Shown here in pieces: positions 15,423 through 25,200 of a DNA stretch of 36,926 nucleotides (positions are counted from its first letter, which is position 1; the number at the start of each line of letters is the position of its first letter). Under the pieces are notes generated by a model that was not told the DNA's origin, ran no database searches, and was given only the letters and a program-made list of their open reading frames with translations. The DNA is taken from NCBI GenBank assembly GCA_031385325.1, contig JANNBJ010000212.1, positions 1-36,926 of the forward strand, written 5' to 3'. This DNA is from SYFY01 sp031385325. Its GTDB lineage: Bacteria > Pseudomonadota > Gammaproteobacteria > Pseudomonadales > Azotimanducaceae. The translations under genes and the position numbers were made by a program.

Positions 15423-16567
15423 TGGAATTCGACAAGCTGCTGAAACTGGTTGTAGAAAAAGGCGCCTCCGACCTCTTCATCACGGCGGGTAAGCCACCAA
15501 TGATCAAGGTCAATGGTGTATTGCATGCAGTGGGGAGAAACGCGTTAGCACCGGAACAAGCGCGCGATCTGGTTTACGGTGTCATGAACCGCGATCAGCA
15601 GGAGATGTTTCAAGCGACGCATGAATGCAACTTCGCGATCAACACCTCGGGCGTAGGCCGATTTCGCGTCAGTGCCTTTTACCAACGCAACCTGGTTGGC
15701 ATGGTGCTGCGACGCATCGAAGTGAACATTCCGAAGGTGGATGATCTGGGTCTGCCGCCGATCATCAAGGATCTGGCCATGACCAAACGTGGGCTGATCA
15801 TCTTTGTCGGCGCGACCGGTACCGGCAAATCAACGTCGCTTGCGGCGATGATCGGGCATCGGAATGAAAACTCCACCGGCCATATCGTCAGTATCGAAGA
15901 TCCGATTGAGTTCATTCACCAGCACAAGGGTTGCGTGGTCACTCAACGTGAGGTCGGTGTGGATACCGATTCTTTCGAGATCGCCTTGAAAAACGTTCTG
16001 CGTCAGGCCCCTGATGTGATCATGATTGGAGAGGTGCGCTCGCGGGAGACCATGGAGTACGCGCTTACCTTTGCGGAGACCGGGCACCTCTGTCTGTGCA
16101 CGTTACACGCGAACAATGCCAACCAGGCGCTGGATCGTATCATTCACTTTTTCCCCAGCGATCGCCATACGCAAGTGTGGATGGACTTGTCACTGAACCT
16201 CAGAGCGATGGTTGCACAGCAGCTCATTCCAACGGTGGACGGACAGGGTCGCCGCGCTGCGATTGAAGTTCTCATCAATACACCGTTGGCCGCGGATCAC
16301 ATTCGCAAAGCAGAAGTACATCTGATCAAAGCGTTGATGAGCAAGTCACGCGAGCAGGGGATGCAGACCTTCGACCACGCACTGTATGAGCTGTATTCCC
16401 AGGGAGAAATAACCTATGAGGCGGCGCTATTGCATGCCGACTCACCCAATGATCTGCGCCTCATGATCAAGCTGGGCGCGGATGCCAGTCCTAATCCGCT
16501 CGCGGCGGTTGAAGGCCTGCGCCTGGAAGCTGAGCCGGTCGCGACCCAATTGAACTACCGTCGATAG
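15422..16567 (+). CDS. pilU: PilT-dependent retraction ATPase PilU
   Basis: A 381-residue PilT paralogue that assists PilT in forceful retraction. The start is GTG at 15422 (TAGTG overlap with pilT) with GGAG at 15410-15413, giving VEFDKLLKLVVEKGASDLF. Walker A is GATGTGKSTS, the Asp box EDPIEFIHQHK, Walker B DVIMIGEVRS and His box TGHLCLCTLHANN. The AIRNLIRE motif of PilT is replaced by a different segment (IEVLINTPLAADHIRKAEV), as is usual for PilU. A C-terminal extension of about 30 residues (after NDLRLMIKLGADA) is PilU-like. Confidence 0.96.
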   Translation: MEFDKLLKLVVEKGASDLFITAGKPPMIKVNGVLHAVGRNALAPEQARDLVYGVMNRDQQEMFQATHECNFAINTSGVGRFRVSAFYQRNLVGMVLRRIEVNIPKVDDLGLPPIIKDLAMTKRGLIIFVGATGTGKSTSLAAMIGHRNENSTGHIVSIEDPIEFIHQHKGCVVTQREVGVDTDSFEIALKNVLRQAPDVIMIGEVRSRETMEYALTFAETGHLCLCTLHANNANQALDRIIHFFPSDRHTQVWMDLSLNLRAMVAQQLIPTVDGQGRRAAIEVLINTPLAADHIRKAEVHLIKALMSKSREQGMQTFDHALYELYSQGEITYEAALLHADSPNDLRLMIKLGADASPNPLAAVEGLRLEAEPVATQLNYRR

Positions 16568-16570
16568 GCG

Positions 16571-16590
16571 AATCGAAGTCATTTTCGATT
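16571..16590. terminator. Perfect inverted repeat between convergent pilU and ruvX
   Basis: AATCGAA (16571-16577), loop GTCATT, TTCGATT (16584-16590): a 7-bp stem spanning the 11-nt convergent gap into the ruvX 3' end. It is weak in GC and has no adjacent T-tract, so the terminator role is only suggested by position. Confidence 0.3.
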
Positions 16591-16995
16591 GAGCTCGCGC
16601 AGATAAGACTCGGCGATCAGAACCGCAGCCAATCCGTGGCTCGCCCCGTGATTGCCCTTGGTGGTTTCAGCCGTTGCCCGACTGGTCAATCGTTCATCAA
16701 CCATTTGAACATCAATAGCAAACCGCTTCGTTAGTTCGATACCGAATCGTCGAGCAGCTGCTGACATGTCGCTTTCGGTGTCATCCATGTTCAGAGGAAG
16801 GCCGACGATCAGTTGATTCACTCGCCACTCAGCAATCAACTTGGCAATTGTTGACCAGTCTGTCTTGCCGTTGCGGGCAGTCAGTGAAGTCAGGGGTGAT
16901 GCAGTGGCGGTGATGGATTGCCCCATGGCGACACCGATGTTCTTCAAGCCGAAGTCGAAAGCAAGCACACGGATGACGTCGGGAGAGTCAGGCAT
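16579..16995 (-). CDS. ruvX: Putative pre-16S rRNA nuclease / Holliday junction resolvase-like YqgF
   Basis: A 138-residue RNase H-fold protein implicated in 16S rRNA 5'-end maturation. The first acidic residue is Asp14 in LAFDFGLKNIGVAMG; VGLPLNMDDTESDMS, VQMVDERLTSRATAE and the final HGLAAVLIAESYL are typical. ATG at 16995 matches family length; an upstream extension to 17079 lies inside yqgE. It overlaps yqgE by 8 nt, the usual yqgE-ruvX arrangement. Confidence 0.94.
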   Translation of the reverse strand: MPDSPDVIRVLAFDFGLKNIGVAMGQSITATASPLTSLTARNGKTDWSTIAKLIAEWRVNQLIVGLPLNMDDTESDMSAAARRFGIELTKRFAIDVQMVDERLTSRATAETTKGNHGASHGLAAVLIAESYLRELNRK

Positions 16996-17542
16996 GACCA
17001 GTTCTGATAGCCAGCATTCGCAGATCGATTCCGAGCATCCTGGCCACCCGTTGCCTGCGTAGTTCACAAGGCAGCTCAAACAGAACCTCCCGACTTGCAG
17101 GGGCTGTCAGCCAGGCGTTTTCTTCGAGTTCTCCTTCCAGTTGTCCAGCACCCCAGCCAGCATAGCCGAGAAAAATAGCCACGTGCGCCGGCTTGTCTGT
17201 ACCGAGTGCTGCGCGAAGAGCGTCCCCGCTGGACGATAGGACAACGCCATTTGCTGTGGGCAAAGAAGATTCGAAGTGTCGATCATCGGTGTGCAGCACG
17301 AACCCTTGTTCCGGTGCGACCGGACCGCCATCAAATATCGGGACATCCAGTACTTCAGGCAACGCCGGAATACCTTGGGTTCGAGCGAGCCGACGAGCGT
17401 TCATACGGGCCATGCGGTTGATGACAAAACCCATGGCACCATTGGCGTCGTGTTGACACAGGTAAATGAGCGTGTCGCCGAAGTGGCTACCCGCCAACGA
17501 AGGCATGGCGACCAGAAAACTGTGGGAAAGGTTCGGTATCAC
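16988..17542 (-). CDS. YqgE/AlgH family protein (DUF179)
   Basis: A 184-residue protein of the UPF0301/AlgH family, role unknown though linked by name to alginate regulation in Pseudomonas. It begins with NLSHSFLVAMPSL, then GDTLIYLCQHDANGAMGFVI and the conserved FDGGPVAPEQGFVLH and FLGYAGWGAGQLEGEL. GTG at 17542 overlaps the tonB stop (GTGA) and gives the family length; ATG at 17578 would add 12 unconserved residues within tonB. It is coupled to tonB upstream and ruvX downstream. Confidence 0.92.
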   Translation of the reverse strand: MIPNLSHSFLVAMPSLAGSHFGDTLIYLCQHDANGAMGFVINRMARMNARRLARTQGIPALPEVLDVPIFDGGPVAPEQGFVLHTDDRHFESSLPTANGVVLSSSGDALRAALGTDKPAHVAIFLGYAGWGAGQLEGELEENAWLTAPASREVLFELPCELRRQRVARMLGIDLRMLAIRTGHA

Positions 17543-18402
17543 TGGCTGAGCGCCGTACCGTAACGGGAAAATTTCCACGTGCGAATGATTTCCAGCTGAT
17601 CATACTTTTTGCGCATCTCCACTGGGAAAGGCTGGAACGGCGCGGCAAGTCGGACAATTCTTTCGGCGGCTGCATCAAGTGGCTGGTAACCGGACGATGC
17701 GATGACTCTGATATCCGCCAGGGTGCCATCTTCTCGCAGCACCACGAGCAGGCGAAGATCACCGAACAAGCCAGCGTCCGGAAAATTCGCGTTGCCAATT
17801 CGCTCCACTTTTTCCCGCCAGGTGTTCAGGTATGCCGCCTCGGCCATGCTCTTGGCGGAGACGCTGGTAAGGCGACGAATGCGAGGGGCGTTGGCCGATG
17901 CATCTTCCTCTTCGGAAATTCGCGCCTCGAGACTGGCAATTTCGTGCAGCAGCGACTCGTAGTTCTGTTCCTCAAGGTGCGGGTCTTCAGCCTTGTCGCG
18001 AAGCTCAACCTCCGTGGCTACCTGGAAATCGTTGTCTCCTGTCGTTGCAACTGCGTCGATCTGGCGGGCTTGCGTAGCACTCGGGGCAGGCTCAAGTACT
18101 TGCGCGATGGGCGAAATCCTGTCGTCGTGAAAAGGTGTTCGCTCTCTTGTCGTGGGCTCACTCTTTTCGTTCGCATCGCCGCTGCCAGTCTGATTGGTGG
18201 CAGCAATATAGTCGGCGTTGTCCGGTGCCTTCTCGTCGTTATAGAGGGCCAGGACTACCTCGATACTCGGCGTGCGATCAAGGTTCAGATCGGAGGAAAA
18301 CCCGACGCCCAGGATGATTGCAACATGCAGACTTGCGGCCAGAAACAGGGTAAATCCCAGGCGATCCCGTGGCTGGATAGAGGAGATGGGTGCTTCGCTC
18401 AC
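17539..18402 (-). CDS. tonB: Energy transducer TonB
   Basis: A 287-residue protein with a cytoplasmic N-terminus, one membrane anchor (residues about 15-36, LGFTLFLAASLHVAIILGVG) and a C-terminal TonB domain (about 195-285) with YLNTWREKVERIGNANFPD, RLLVVLREDGTLADIRVIAS and FPVEMRKKYDQLEIIRTWKF. The usual Pro-rich spacer is replaced by an acidic Asp/Glu/Ala-rich stretch with a predicted coiled-coil section (EEQNYESLLHEIASLEARIS). In Pseudomonas, tonB3 occupies this position between yqgE and gshB and affects twitching motility. GTG at 18402, 9 nt after gshB. Confidence 0.9.
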   Translation of the reverse strand: MSEAPISSIQPRDRLGFTLFLAASLHVAIILGVGFSSDLNLDRTPSIEVVLALYNDEKAPDNADYIAATNQTGSGDANEKSEPTTRERTPFHDDRISPIAQVLEPAPSATQARQIDAVATTGDNDFQVATEVELRDKAEDPHLEEQNYESLLHEIASLEARISEEEDASANAPRIRRLTSVSAKSMAEAAYLNTWREKVERIGNANFPDAGLFGDLRLLVVLREDGTLADIRVIASSGYQPLDAAAERIVRLAAPFQPFPVEMRKKYDQLEIIRTWKFSRYGTALSQ

Positions 18403-18411
18403 AATGCAGTT

Positions 18412-19386
18412 TCAGCTCGCTGTGAGAGTCAACTTCTCGATCAGTGTACCTGCGATATCGAGACCGAATTGCGCGTCCAGTTCACGAATACATGTCGGGC
18501 AAGTGACGTTGACCTCGGTCAGATAGTCGCCGATCACGTCGATACCGACAAAACGAAGTCCCCGACGGACCAATTCCGGCCCGACAATACTGGCGATTTC
18601 GCGATCCCTCACCGTGAGTGGTCGACCTTCCCCGGTGCCCCCGGCCGCCAGATTTCCTCTTGATTCACCACTTTTTGGAATGCGAGCCAAGGCGTAGGGA
18701 ACAGGCTCGCCGTCGATCATGAGGATTCGCTTGTCACCGTCACTGATCTGCGGCAAATAGCGTTGGGCCATTACCAATTCGACTTCTCGACCGGTCATGG
18801 TCTCCAGAATGACGTTGAGGTTGGGATCTTCCCGGGTGACTCGAAAGATGTTCATGCCGCCCATGCCATCGAGTTTTTTGAGTACAACGTCCCCATGCTG
18901 CGCATGGAAACTCTTCAGCACCTCCATGGAACGGGAGACGATCAATGGCGGACAACAATCCGGGAACACAGTGGCAAAGAACTTTTCGTTGCAGTCACGA
19001 AGGCTGCGTGGATTGTTAACCACCATCGCGCCGCCCTCCGCCGCGCGCTCAAGAAAATATGTGGCGTAAACGTACTCCATGTTGAAAGGCGGATCCTTGC
19101 GCATCATGACGATGTCGAACGAGGCAAGGTCACACAGCGTTGGCGCTCCGAGCACATACCAGTCAGTGCCAGCCTGCTGGTAATCCAGGGTCTGTGCGAA
19201 GTCGTCGCGCAGGCGCAAGTCGCGGGCAAACCCTTGTGCGCGATTGTCGGCATACAGGAGATCAGCGAGGGTCAGATAACTGACCCGATGACCACGAAGT
19301 TGAGCGGCTCGAATCATTGCCAGAGTCGAGTCTTTTTTCAGGCTCAAGGTGTCGAGCGGATCCATGACGAATGCGAAGTGAGCCAT
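18412..19386 (-). CDS. gshB: Glutathione synthetase
   Basis: A 324-residue ATP-grasp ligase joining gamma-glutamylcysteine and glycine. The N-terminus MAHFAFVMDPLDTLSLKKDS carries the classic MDP motif; MRKDPPFNMEYVYATYFLER, VVLKKLDGMGGMNIFRV, RNLAAGGTGEGRPLT and FVGIDVIGDYLTEVNVTCPT follow in family order. Length is close to 315-320. It is the first gene of gshB-tonB-yqgE-ruvX and is divergent from pilG across 179 nt. Confidence 0.97.
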   Translation of the reverse strand: MAHFAFVMDPLDTLSLKKDSTLAMIRAAQLRGHRVSYLTLADLLYADNRAQGFARDLRLRDDFAQTLDYQQAGTDWYVLGAPTLCDLASFDIVMMRKDPPFNMEYVYATYFLERAAEGGAMVVNNPRSLRDCNEKFFATVFPDCCPPLIVSRSMEVLKSFHAQHGDVVLKKLDGMGGMNIFRVTREDPNLNVILETMTGREVELVMAQRYLPQISDGDKRILMIDGEPVPYALARIPKSGESRGNLAAGGTGEGRPLTVRDREIASIVGPELVRRGLRFVGIDVIGDYLTEVNVTCPTCIRELDAQFGLDIAGTLIEKLTLTAS

Positions 19387-19565
19387 GTAAGGGCCGAGTC
19401 AGCGAGGGGGGGTTAAAGTAGCGGCATGTGTGCCAACCGGCAACTGAAATGAGAACGGCTTCTCCTCCCGGGACTACCTCTCTGGTCCGCCTTGTCCATA
19501 GCTGATACATATCTGGTTCGCTGGTGCGACGACCATTTCGTTGCGACATCACCTGGACAAGATCG
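19387..19565. promoter_or_regulatory. Divergent gshB/pilG intergenic region
   Basis: A 179-nt gap that should contain promoters for gshB (leftward) and the pil-chp operon (rightward). I see TTGTCC (19492-19497) and a TACATAT patch (about 19507-19512) but with spacing too short for a normal sigma70 pair. No inverted repeat or known operator stands out. The ribosome site before pilG is weak. Confidence 0.25.
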
Positions 19566-19952
19566 ATGGAAGTGGAACTCCGAGGCGTGCGGGTATTGGT
19601 CATTGATGACAGCAAGACTATCCGCCGAAGTGCAGAAAATCTGTTGACTAAAGAAGGCTGCGACGTCATCACGGCGGAAGATGGATTCGATGCCCTGGCG
19701 AAGATCGCGGAAAGCAATCCGGCGATCATCTTCATGGACATCATGATGCCGCGGCTGGATGGTTATCAGACCTGTGCACTGATCAAGAATCACAGTCTCT
19801 ACAAATCGACCCCGGTGGTGATGTTGTCATCGAAAGATGGGCTGTTTGACCGAGCCAAGGGACGCATCGTGGGATCGGATCAGTACATCACCAAGCCATT
19901 CAGTCGCGAAGAACTGTTAGGAACGATTCGTTCGCTGGTTGTTGGCGCGTGA
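19566..19952 (+). CDS. pilG: Twitching motility response regulator PilG
   Basis: A 128-residue single-domain CheY-like receiver. The acidic pocket is Asp14-Asp15, the phospho-acceptor is Asp58 (FMDIMMPRLDGYQTC) and the conserved lysine is Lys110 (YITKPF). DDSKTIRRSAE and DRAKGRIVGSDQY closely follow Pseudomonas PilG, the regulator that promotes pilus extension and cAMP signalling. ATG at 19566 gives MEVELRGVRVLVIDD; an upstream TTG-type extension is unconserved. First gene of the Chp cluster. Confidence 0.95.
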   Translation: MEVELRGVRVLVIDDSKTIRRSAENLLTKEGCDVITAEDGFDALAKIAESNPAIIFMDIMMPRLDGYQTCALIKNHSLYKSTPVVMLSSKDGLFDRAKGRIVGSDQYITKPFSREELLGTIRSLVVGA

Positions 19953-19982
19953 ATCGTTTGAAGGCAGGGTAGACAACCAATA

Positions 19983-20366
19983 ATGGCACGTATTCTTGTC
20001 GTTGAAGATTCGCCGATCGAGGCGCATCAACTGGTAAATCTGCTGGTCAAGCATGGCCACCAGGTACTGACTGCAGCGTCTGGAGACGCCGGTCTGGCCA
20101 TGGCTCGTGAAGAGGTACCGGATGCAATTCTCATGGACGTGGTGTTGCCGGGCATCAACGGCTTTCAGGCGACGCGGCAAATAACTCGCGGCGCAGCAAC
20201 CCAACACATTCCAGTGATCATGATCAGCTCCAAGAAGCAGGAGGCAGATCGGGTTTGGGGAGCGCGTCAGGGCGCCAGTGCCTACCTCGTAAAACCAGTC
20301 AGCGATGAACAGTTGATGACCTGTATCAACGGCGTGCTGGATCGTTGCAGCGGGGCACTGCCGTGA
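19983..20366 (+). CDS. pilH: Twitching motility response regulator PilH
   Basis: A 127-residue CheY-like receiver starting MARILVVEDSPIEAHQLVNL, with phospho-acceptor Asp52 (ILMDVVLPGINGFQATRQ) and the PilH-type DRVWGARQGASAYLVKPV. PilH is thought to act as a phosphate sink or to favour retraction relative to PilG. The first acidic pair is Glu-Asp rather than Asp-Asp, a tolerated variant. Starts 30 nt after pilG; its stop overlaps the pilI GTG. Confidence 0.94.
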   Translation: MARILVVEDSPIEAHQLVNLLVKHGHQVLTAASGDAGLAMAREEVPDAILMDVVLPGINGFQATRQITRGAATQHIPVIMISSKKQEADRVWGARQGASAYLVKPVSDEQLMTCINGVLDRCSGALP

Positions 20367-20947
20367 AGACCGCCGCTTTCAAAATTCTGCGAGAACTCCA
20401 GGTAGCCGCTCGAGCAAACAGCGTAGCGGTTCCGTTTGGCGAGAAGAATGAACCCCGGTGGCAGGGTATCGGCTATCAACTTGGTGGTGTTCGATTGGTG
20501 TCGTCGATGGGCGAAGTACTCGAAGTACTCAAGGTGCCCCGGTACACCCCGGTACCAGGGGTCCGGGAGTGGATGCTGGGTATCGCCAACATTCGCGGGC
20601 GTCTCATACCGATCATTGACCTGCATTCGTACCTCGGCATCGAACAGACGCTCCCGCAAACACTGGCACGGGTGCTGGTGGTCGAAGCAGGCCCGCTGGT
20701 CGCAGGTTTGATGGTTGAGACTTCACTTGGTATTTCGCACTTTTCGCTCAGTAGTTTTGAACCTCCTGGAGAGGAAGTACCGACTGCCTTCGCTCCTATT
20801 GTTCGCGGTATCTATCGTCAAGGTGGACGAGTCTTCCACGAAGCCCGGTTGAGCGGGTTGCTTGGCGAAGAGAAGTTTCTCAAGGTTGCCTTGCATGTTG
20901 ATGAGGTCACCGAACGCCGGGAACGGCGCTCGGCAATGGAGCTGTAG
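20363..20947 (+). CDS. pilI: CheW-like adaptor PilI
   Basis: A 194-residue single CheW domain that couples the receptor PilJ to the kinase ChpA. Core motifs include GIGYQLGGVRLVSSMGEVLE, VREWMLGIANIRGRLIPIID and LVVEAGPLVAGLMVE. It is longer than chemotaxis CheW (about 160), like Pseudomonas PilI. GTG at 20363 overlaps the pilH stop (GTGA); a TTG at 20345 is an alternative with 6 more residues. Confidence 0.92.
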   Translation: MKTAAFKILRELQVAARANSVAVPFGEKNEPRWQGIGYQLGGVRLVSSMGEVLEVLKVPRYTPVPGVREWMLGIANIRGRLIPIIDLHSYLGIEQTLPQTLARVLVVEAGPLVAGLMVETSLGISHFSLSSFEPPGEEVPTAFAPIVRGIYRQGGRVFHEARLSGLLGEEKFLKVALHVDEVTERRERRSAMEL

Positions 20948-20961
20948 CAAAGGGATTGACT

Positions 20962-22173
20962 ATGAATAATCGAAGAATCTCACCAATCACACTGATCCTG
21001 TTGTGCGTGTTTGCGTCGTTGTGTGTGGGCCTCGTCTGGACCACTGTTATTGACGATGCCCCGCTGCAGGCGAATCACCCTCTGTTGGTCGCGTTACTCG
21101 GCCTAGGTCTGCTCAGCGCAACCGGCTGGCAGATGTTGCGTGAAGTCAGGGTGCAGCTGGCTGAGCAAGCGGCCCAAAACGAACGCAACCAATCCGCGAT
21201 CCTCCAGCTGCTGGACGAACTTGCAGATCTTGCAGAAGGAGATCTGACGGTACGCGCTTCGGTAACAGAGAACTTCACCGGAGCCATTGCTGACTCGATC
21301 AATTTTGCGATTGATCAGATGCGTGAGCTGGTCACCAAGATCAATGATCTTTCCGGTCAGGTGGTCGGAGCGGCGACGTCGACCCAGGCCACCGCCAGCG
21401 GTCTGGCTCAAGCTGCTGAGAGTCAGGCGCGTGAAATCTCTGCTGCCTCCCAGGCGATCAATGAGATGGCGGCATCAATCGATCAAGTATCAGCCAACGC
21501 AGTTGAGTCCGCAGCGGTTGCCGAGCGTGCAGTGGGTATCGCAGGTAATGGGTCACAGGTAGTGCACGATACAATCAACGGAATGAACAGCATCCGTGGG
21601 CAAATTCAGGAAACGGCCAAACGCATCAAACGCCTGGGCGAGAGCAGCCAGGAGATTGGAGACATCGTCTCGCTGATCAATGACATTGCAGATCAGACCA
21701 ATATCTTGTCATTGAATGCGGCTATTCAGGCATCCATGGCAGGAGACGCGGGTCGTGGATTTGCCGTGGTAGCGGATGAGGTACAGCGATTGGCAGAGCG
21801 CTCGAGTGCAGCGACCAAACAGATTGCCGCGCTCGTCAAAGCGATTCAGACCGATACACACGAAGCCGTCACGTCAATGGAGCAGACCACTGCGGAAGTC
21901 GTTGGTGGCGCAAAGCGGGCGCAGGACGCCGGTGTTGCGCTTGAGGAGATCGAAAACGTCTCGCATACGCTTGCAGATCTGATCCAGAACATATCGAATG
22001 CAGCGAGGAAACAGGCTGCAAGTGCTGGCCACGTATCCAACACGATGAGTGTGATACAGGCTATCACCGTCAAGACCGCGCAAAGCACGGACCAAACGGC
22101 CAAGTCCATCGGAAATCTGGCGGCAATGGCCAATGCGATGAAGGATTCCGTCGAAGGATTCAAGTTGCCGTAG
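20962..22173 (+). CDS. pilJ: PilJ-type methyl-accepting chemoreceptor lacking the periplasmic domain
   Basis: A 403-residue chemoreceptor of the pilus Chp system. Two membrane segments (residues about 9-30 and 41-59) are joined by a loop of only about 10 residues. A HAMP-like segment (about 75-115, LADLAEGDLTVRASVTENF) and a full signalling domain follow. The tip reads DIADQTNILSLNAAIQASMA, then GDAGRGFAVVADEVQRLAER, nearly identical to Pseudomonas PilJ, as is the C-terminus. Pseudomonas PilJ is about 680 residues with a large periplasmic module that senses pilin; that module is absent here. The gene starts 14 nt after pilI, with AAAGGGA before the ATG, so no missing 5' part can be hidden. 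Confidence 0.93.
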   Translation: MNNRRISPITLILLCVFASLCVGLVWTTVIDDAPLQANHPLLVALLGLGLLSATGWQMLREVRVQLAEQAAQNERNQSAILQLLDELADLAEGDLTVRASVTENFTGAIADSINFAIDQMRELVTKINDLSGQVVGAATSTQATASGLAQAAESQAREISAASQAINEMAASIDQVSANAVESAAVAERAVGIAGNGSQVVHDTINGMNSIRGQIQETAKRIKRLGESSQEIGDIVSLINDIADQTNILSLNAAIQASMAGDAGRGFAVVADEVQRLAERSSAATKQIAALVKAIQTDTHEAVTSMEQTTAEVVGGAKRAQDAGVALEEIENVSHTLADLIQNISNAARKQAASAGHVSNTMSVIQAITVKTAQSTDQTAKSIGNLAAMANAMKDSVEGFKLP

Positions 22174-22240
22174 CGCAGCGCTGGGTTGGTGATTGGTCGA
22201 AGATCCGGTTCTGCTCCGGCGCAACAGGAATGGCAAGAAA

Positions 22241-25200
22241 ATGAGTCAAGGCCGGGAAATGTTTGCCCTTGAGTGGGTAAAGGGCGAAATCTTCGGGGCG
22301 CTCGAAGAAGCTCGGCAAGCCTTGGAGGCGTTTGCAGAGTTCGGCCGAGACGAAACGCGGATGCGTATTTGTCTGACCTCGTTACACCAGGTCCACGGCA
22401 CACTGGTCATGCTCGAATTGCCTGGTGTCGCTCTGCTTGCTGATCATCTGGAGCGGCTCGCCCAAGGATTGCTGAACAAACAATTTGCAGACGATGGATT
22501 GCCTTGTGAAGCGTTGATGCAAGGGATACTCGAACTGCCGGTTCGTCTGGAACAGATTCAGGCTGGTGGGCCAGACACCGAAAGTGGTGTGCTGCCGCTG
22601 GTCAACCGAATTCGCAAGCAACTCCATCTCGATGAAGTCGCACCACCCCGCCCCGTGCAATTCGTCGCTGATGAAGCCACGCTCGACCGGTTTGAGCGCA
22701 TCAATGGCCGAGCCAAGATCAAGCGAATTCGTGCTGCCTATCAGGGCGTACTGTTGGCCCTGCTGAAAGGAGAGGATGAACCGCACTTTCTCGACACGCT
22801 CAAAAAAGTAGGCGTCGGACTTGAGCGCATCTGCAAAGACACTCCCTCGGAAATACTCTGGCAGTCGTTTGGGGAGTTTGTCGACAGTCTGCGTCTGGCC
22901 ACGCGACCGTTGTCCGCTGAAGTCATCAAGGTGCTGCGGCGTCTGGATGCGGAGATACGTCGCTTCGCACAGGATGGTGTCGAAGCGATTCTCGAACCTG
23001 TTCCCGAACGTTTGTTGCTGCAGTTGATCGATGCGGCTCAAGTACGCGGGCAGCCGACATCGCGGCTACTGGAAATGCGTCGGCGAATGGAGCCGGCCAA
23101 CGATGGTGAGTTGTTGGCTTCCGGCCGCGAGGCGCTGGTGGCTGCCAGCCGAGTGCTTACTGAGGAGATCGCCGGAGTAAAGGATCAGCTCGACCTGCTG
23201 GTGCGAGGTGATCAGCCCGATGCCGACAAACTGGTCATACTCGCCGATTCCTTGCGACGCATTGCATCCACCTGCGGGGTGTTGGGCTTTGAAAGCTCGC
23301 GGCTGATTGTGCTGGATCAACTCGAGGTATTGGAGCGATTCAAAGACCTGACTGAACTGGACCGGGAGCAACTGTTCGGTATTGCGTCTGCGCTTGTTCA
23401 GGTTGAGGAAAATCTGGCCAGCGTCACGCATCTCACGGGCCAGACTCAACGCGCGCCCGGCGTATCGGAAGCAGAACGTCAGGTGCTGATTGAGTCCCGG
23501 ACCGGGCTTGAGGCCATCAAACAGTCCATCGTTAATTTTGTTGGTAGTGGCTTTGCGAAGGAGCATCTCGAAGGTGTTGCCCGAAGTCTGCAGGGAATCA
23601 GCGCTGCACTTCGGATCACGGGTTTTGTTCGGCCAGCGAGTTTGCTTGAGGATTGCCATGCCTTTCTGGTGACGGAGATCTCGTCTCTGTCGAGCGATGG
23701 CCAGCCGGCGCAATGGGAACGGCTGGATCGGTTCGCAGATTGCCTGAGCGGCATTGACTATCACCTTGAACGACTGGTTACCAATGTCGGGGCCAAGGCC
23801 GACGATATCCTCGACGTGGTGGAGCGCAGTCTCATTGCCACCGGGTATCTGGGTCGAGGGCTGGTGTTGGCAACAATGGAGTCCGAGACAGCGCCTGCGA
23901 ACGAGGTTGAGCCGTCCGTTGCCCCGGATACAGCCGTTGTCCCTGAGCCAGAGACCGCAGAAACGCAGACTGTGGCCGGCGATCCAGATACTTCGAATGC
24001 TGATGACTATGCCCTCGAAGAACTGGTCGATTCCGGTATGCCGGTTATCGACCTGGAGTCGTTGCCGATCGATGCTCCTACTCAGCTATCGACCGATGAA
24101 ATCGTCAGTGAGCCTGTCTGGGAGATGGCGCCTGCCGATGCAGCCGCAGCGGATGAACTTGAACTTGCAGCGAGTGCGATAGAGGAACCATCCGCCTCGG
24201 ACCTGATCCTTGGCTTGGAAATCCCCTTTGGTGAAACGTTGGAGCTTGACACGGGGACCTTGTCGATAGCCCAGGCTTTGCCAACTTCGAGCACTCCCGC
24301 CGTTGTGGTGCCAACGGAAATTGATGTCAGTGAAATCTCACTGGACGATCTCAGTGTCGAAAGCGAGCCGGCTATCGAGGAGCGCGCGATTGCAGACGAG
24401 ACGACGACATCTTCGGTTGATGCAGTAGAACTGCCGCAGCCGACCGAGAACCTTGCCGTTGAATTGTCGGAGGCAGCACCAGCTGAGTCCGAGCCGGTAG
24501 CCGAAATCGAGATCGTCGAATTCGTCGCTCCCAGCGCACAGGTCATGAGCGACAGCGGTGCGGTCGAGTTCGACCTCACAGACAGTCGGTTCGATGTCCT
24601 CGAATCATATGCATCAAGCACCGAATTGGTTGATACACGAGGCGATGCGGAGATTCGCGGAGTCTTTTCTGAGGAAGCGGAAGAGGTTGTTCTGACCCTG
24701 GACGTGATGTTGTCTCGATGGCAACAGGATCCCGCTGACGAAGTTGCAGTCCGGGAAATCCGACGGGGATTTCACACGCTGAAGGGCAGCGGGCGAATGG
24801 TTGGGGCACAGCAGATTGGAGAGTTGGCCTGGGCTATCGAAAACATGCTCAATCGGGTTCTCGATGGCACACTCCACTCGGTTGGGGAAATCCAGCAGGC
24901 AGCCCGATCAGCGCGGGATCTGATGCCCGCACTGCTGCTGGCCTTCAACCAGAACATCCCTGCAGCCAGTGACAAGACAGCACAACTGATTGAACTCGCT
25001 GATGTACTCGCCAGTGGCGGGAGCCTGGTGTCCGAGGACGATGCAGCTGATTCGTTGAAGACCAGTCCGGAGCAGGAAGAGCTGTCGCTGTTTCTGGCTG
25101 AAGCCAGGGAGTACCTGGCGCTTCTGCGCAGCAAAACGGGACGACGTCGTGTTCAGCTCGACGATGAACTCCTGATGGCACTGCACTCATTCGTCGGCGG

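Noticed and set aside
17944..18663. A 239-codon plus-strand frame opposite tonB and the end of gshB
   Set aside because: It spans two well-supported genes on the other strand and reads as low-quality protein sequence; treated as a shadow.
23066..23764. A 232-codon minus-strand frame within chpA
   Set aside because: It is antisense to the continuous chpA frame with no recognisable domains.
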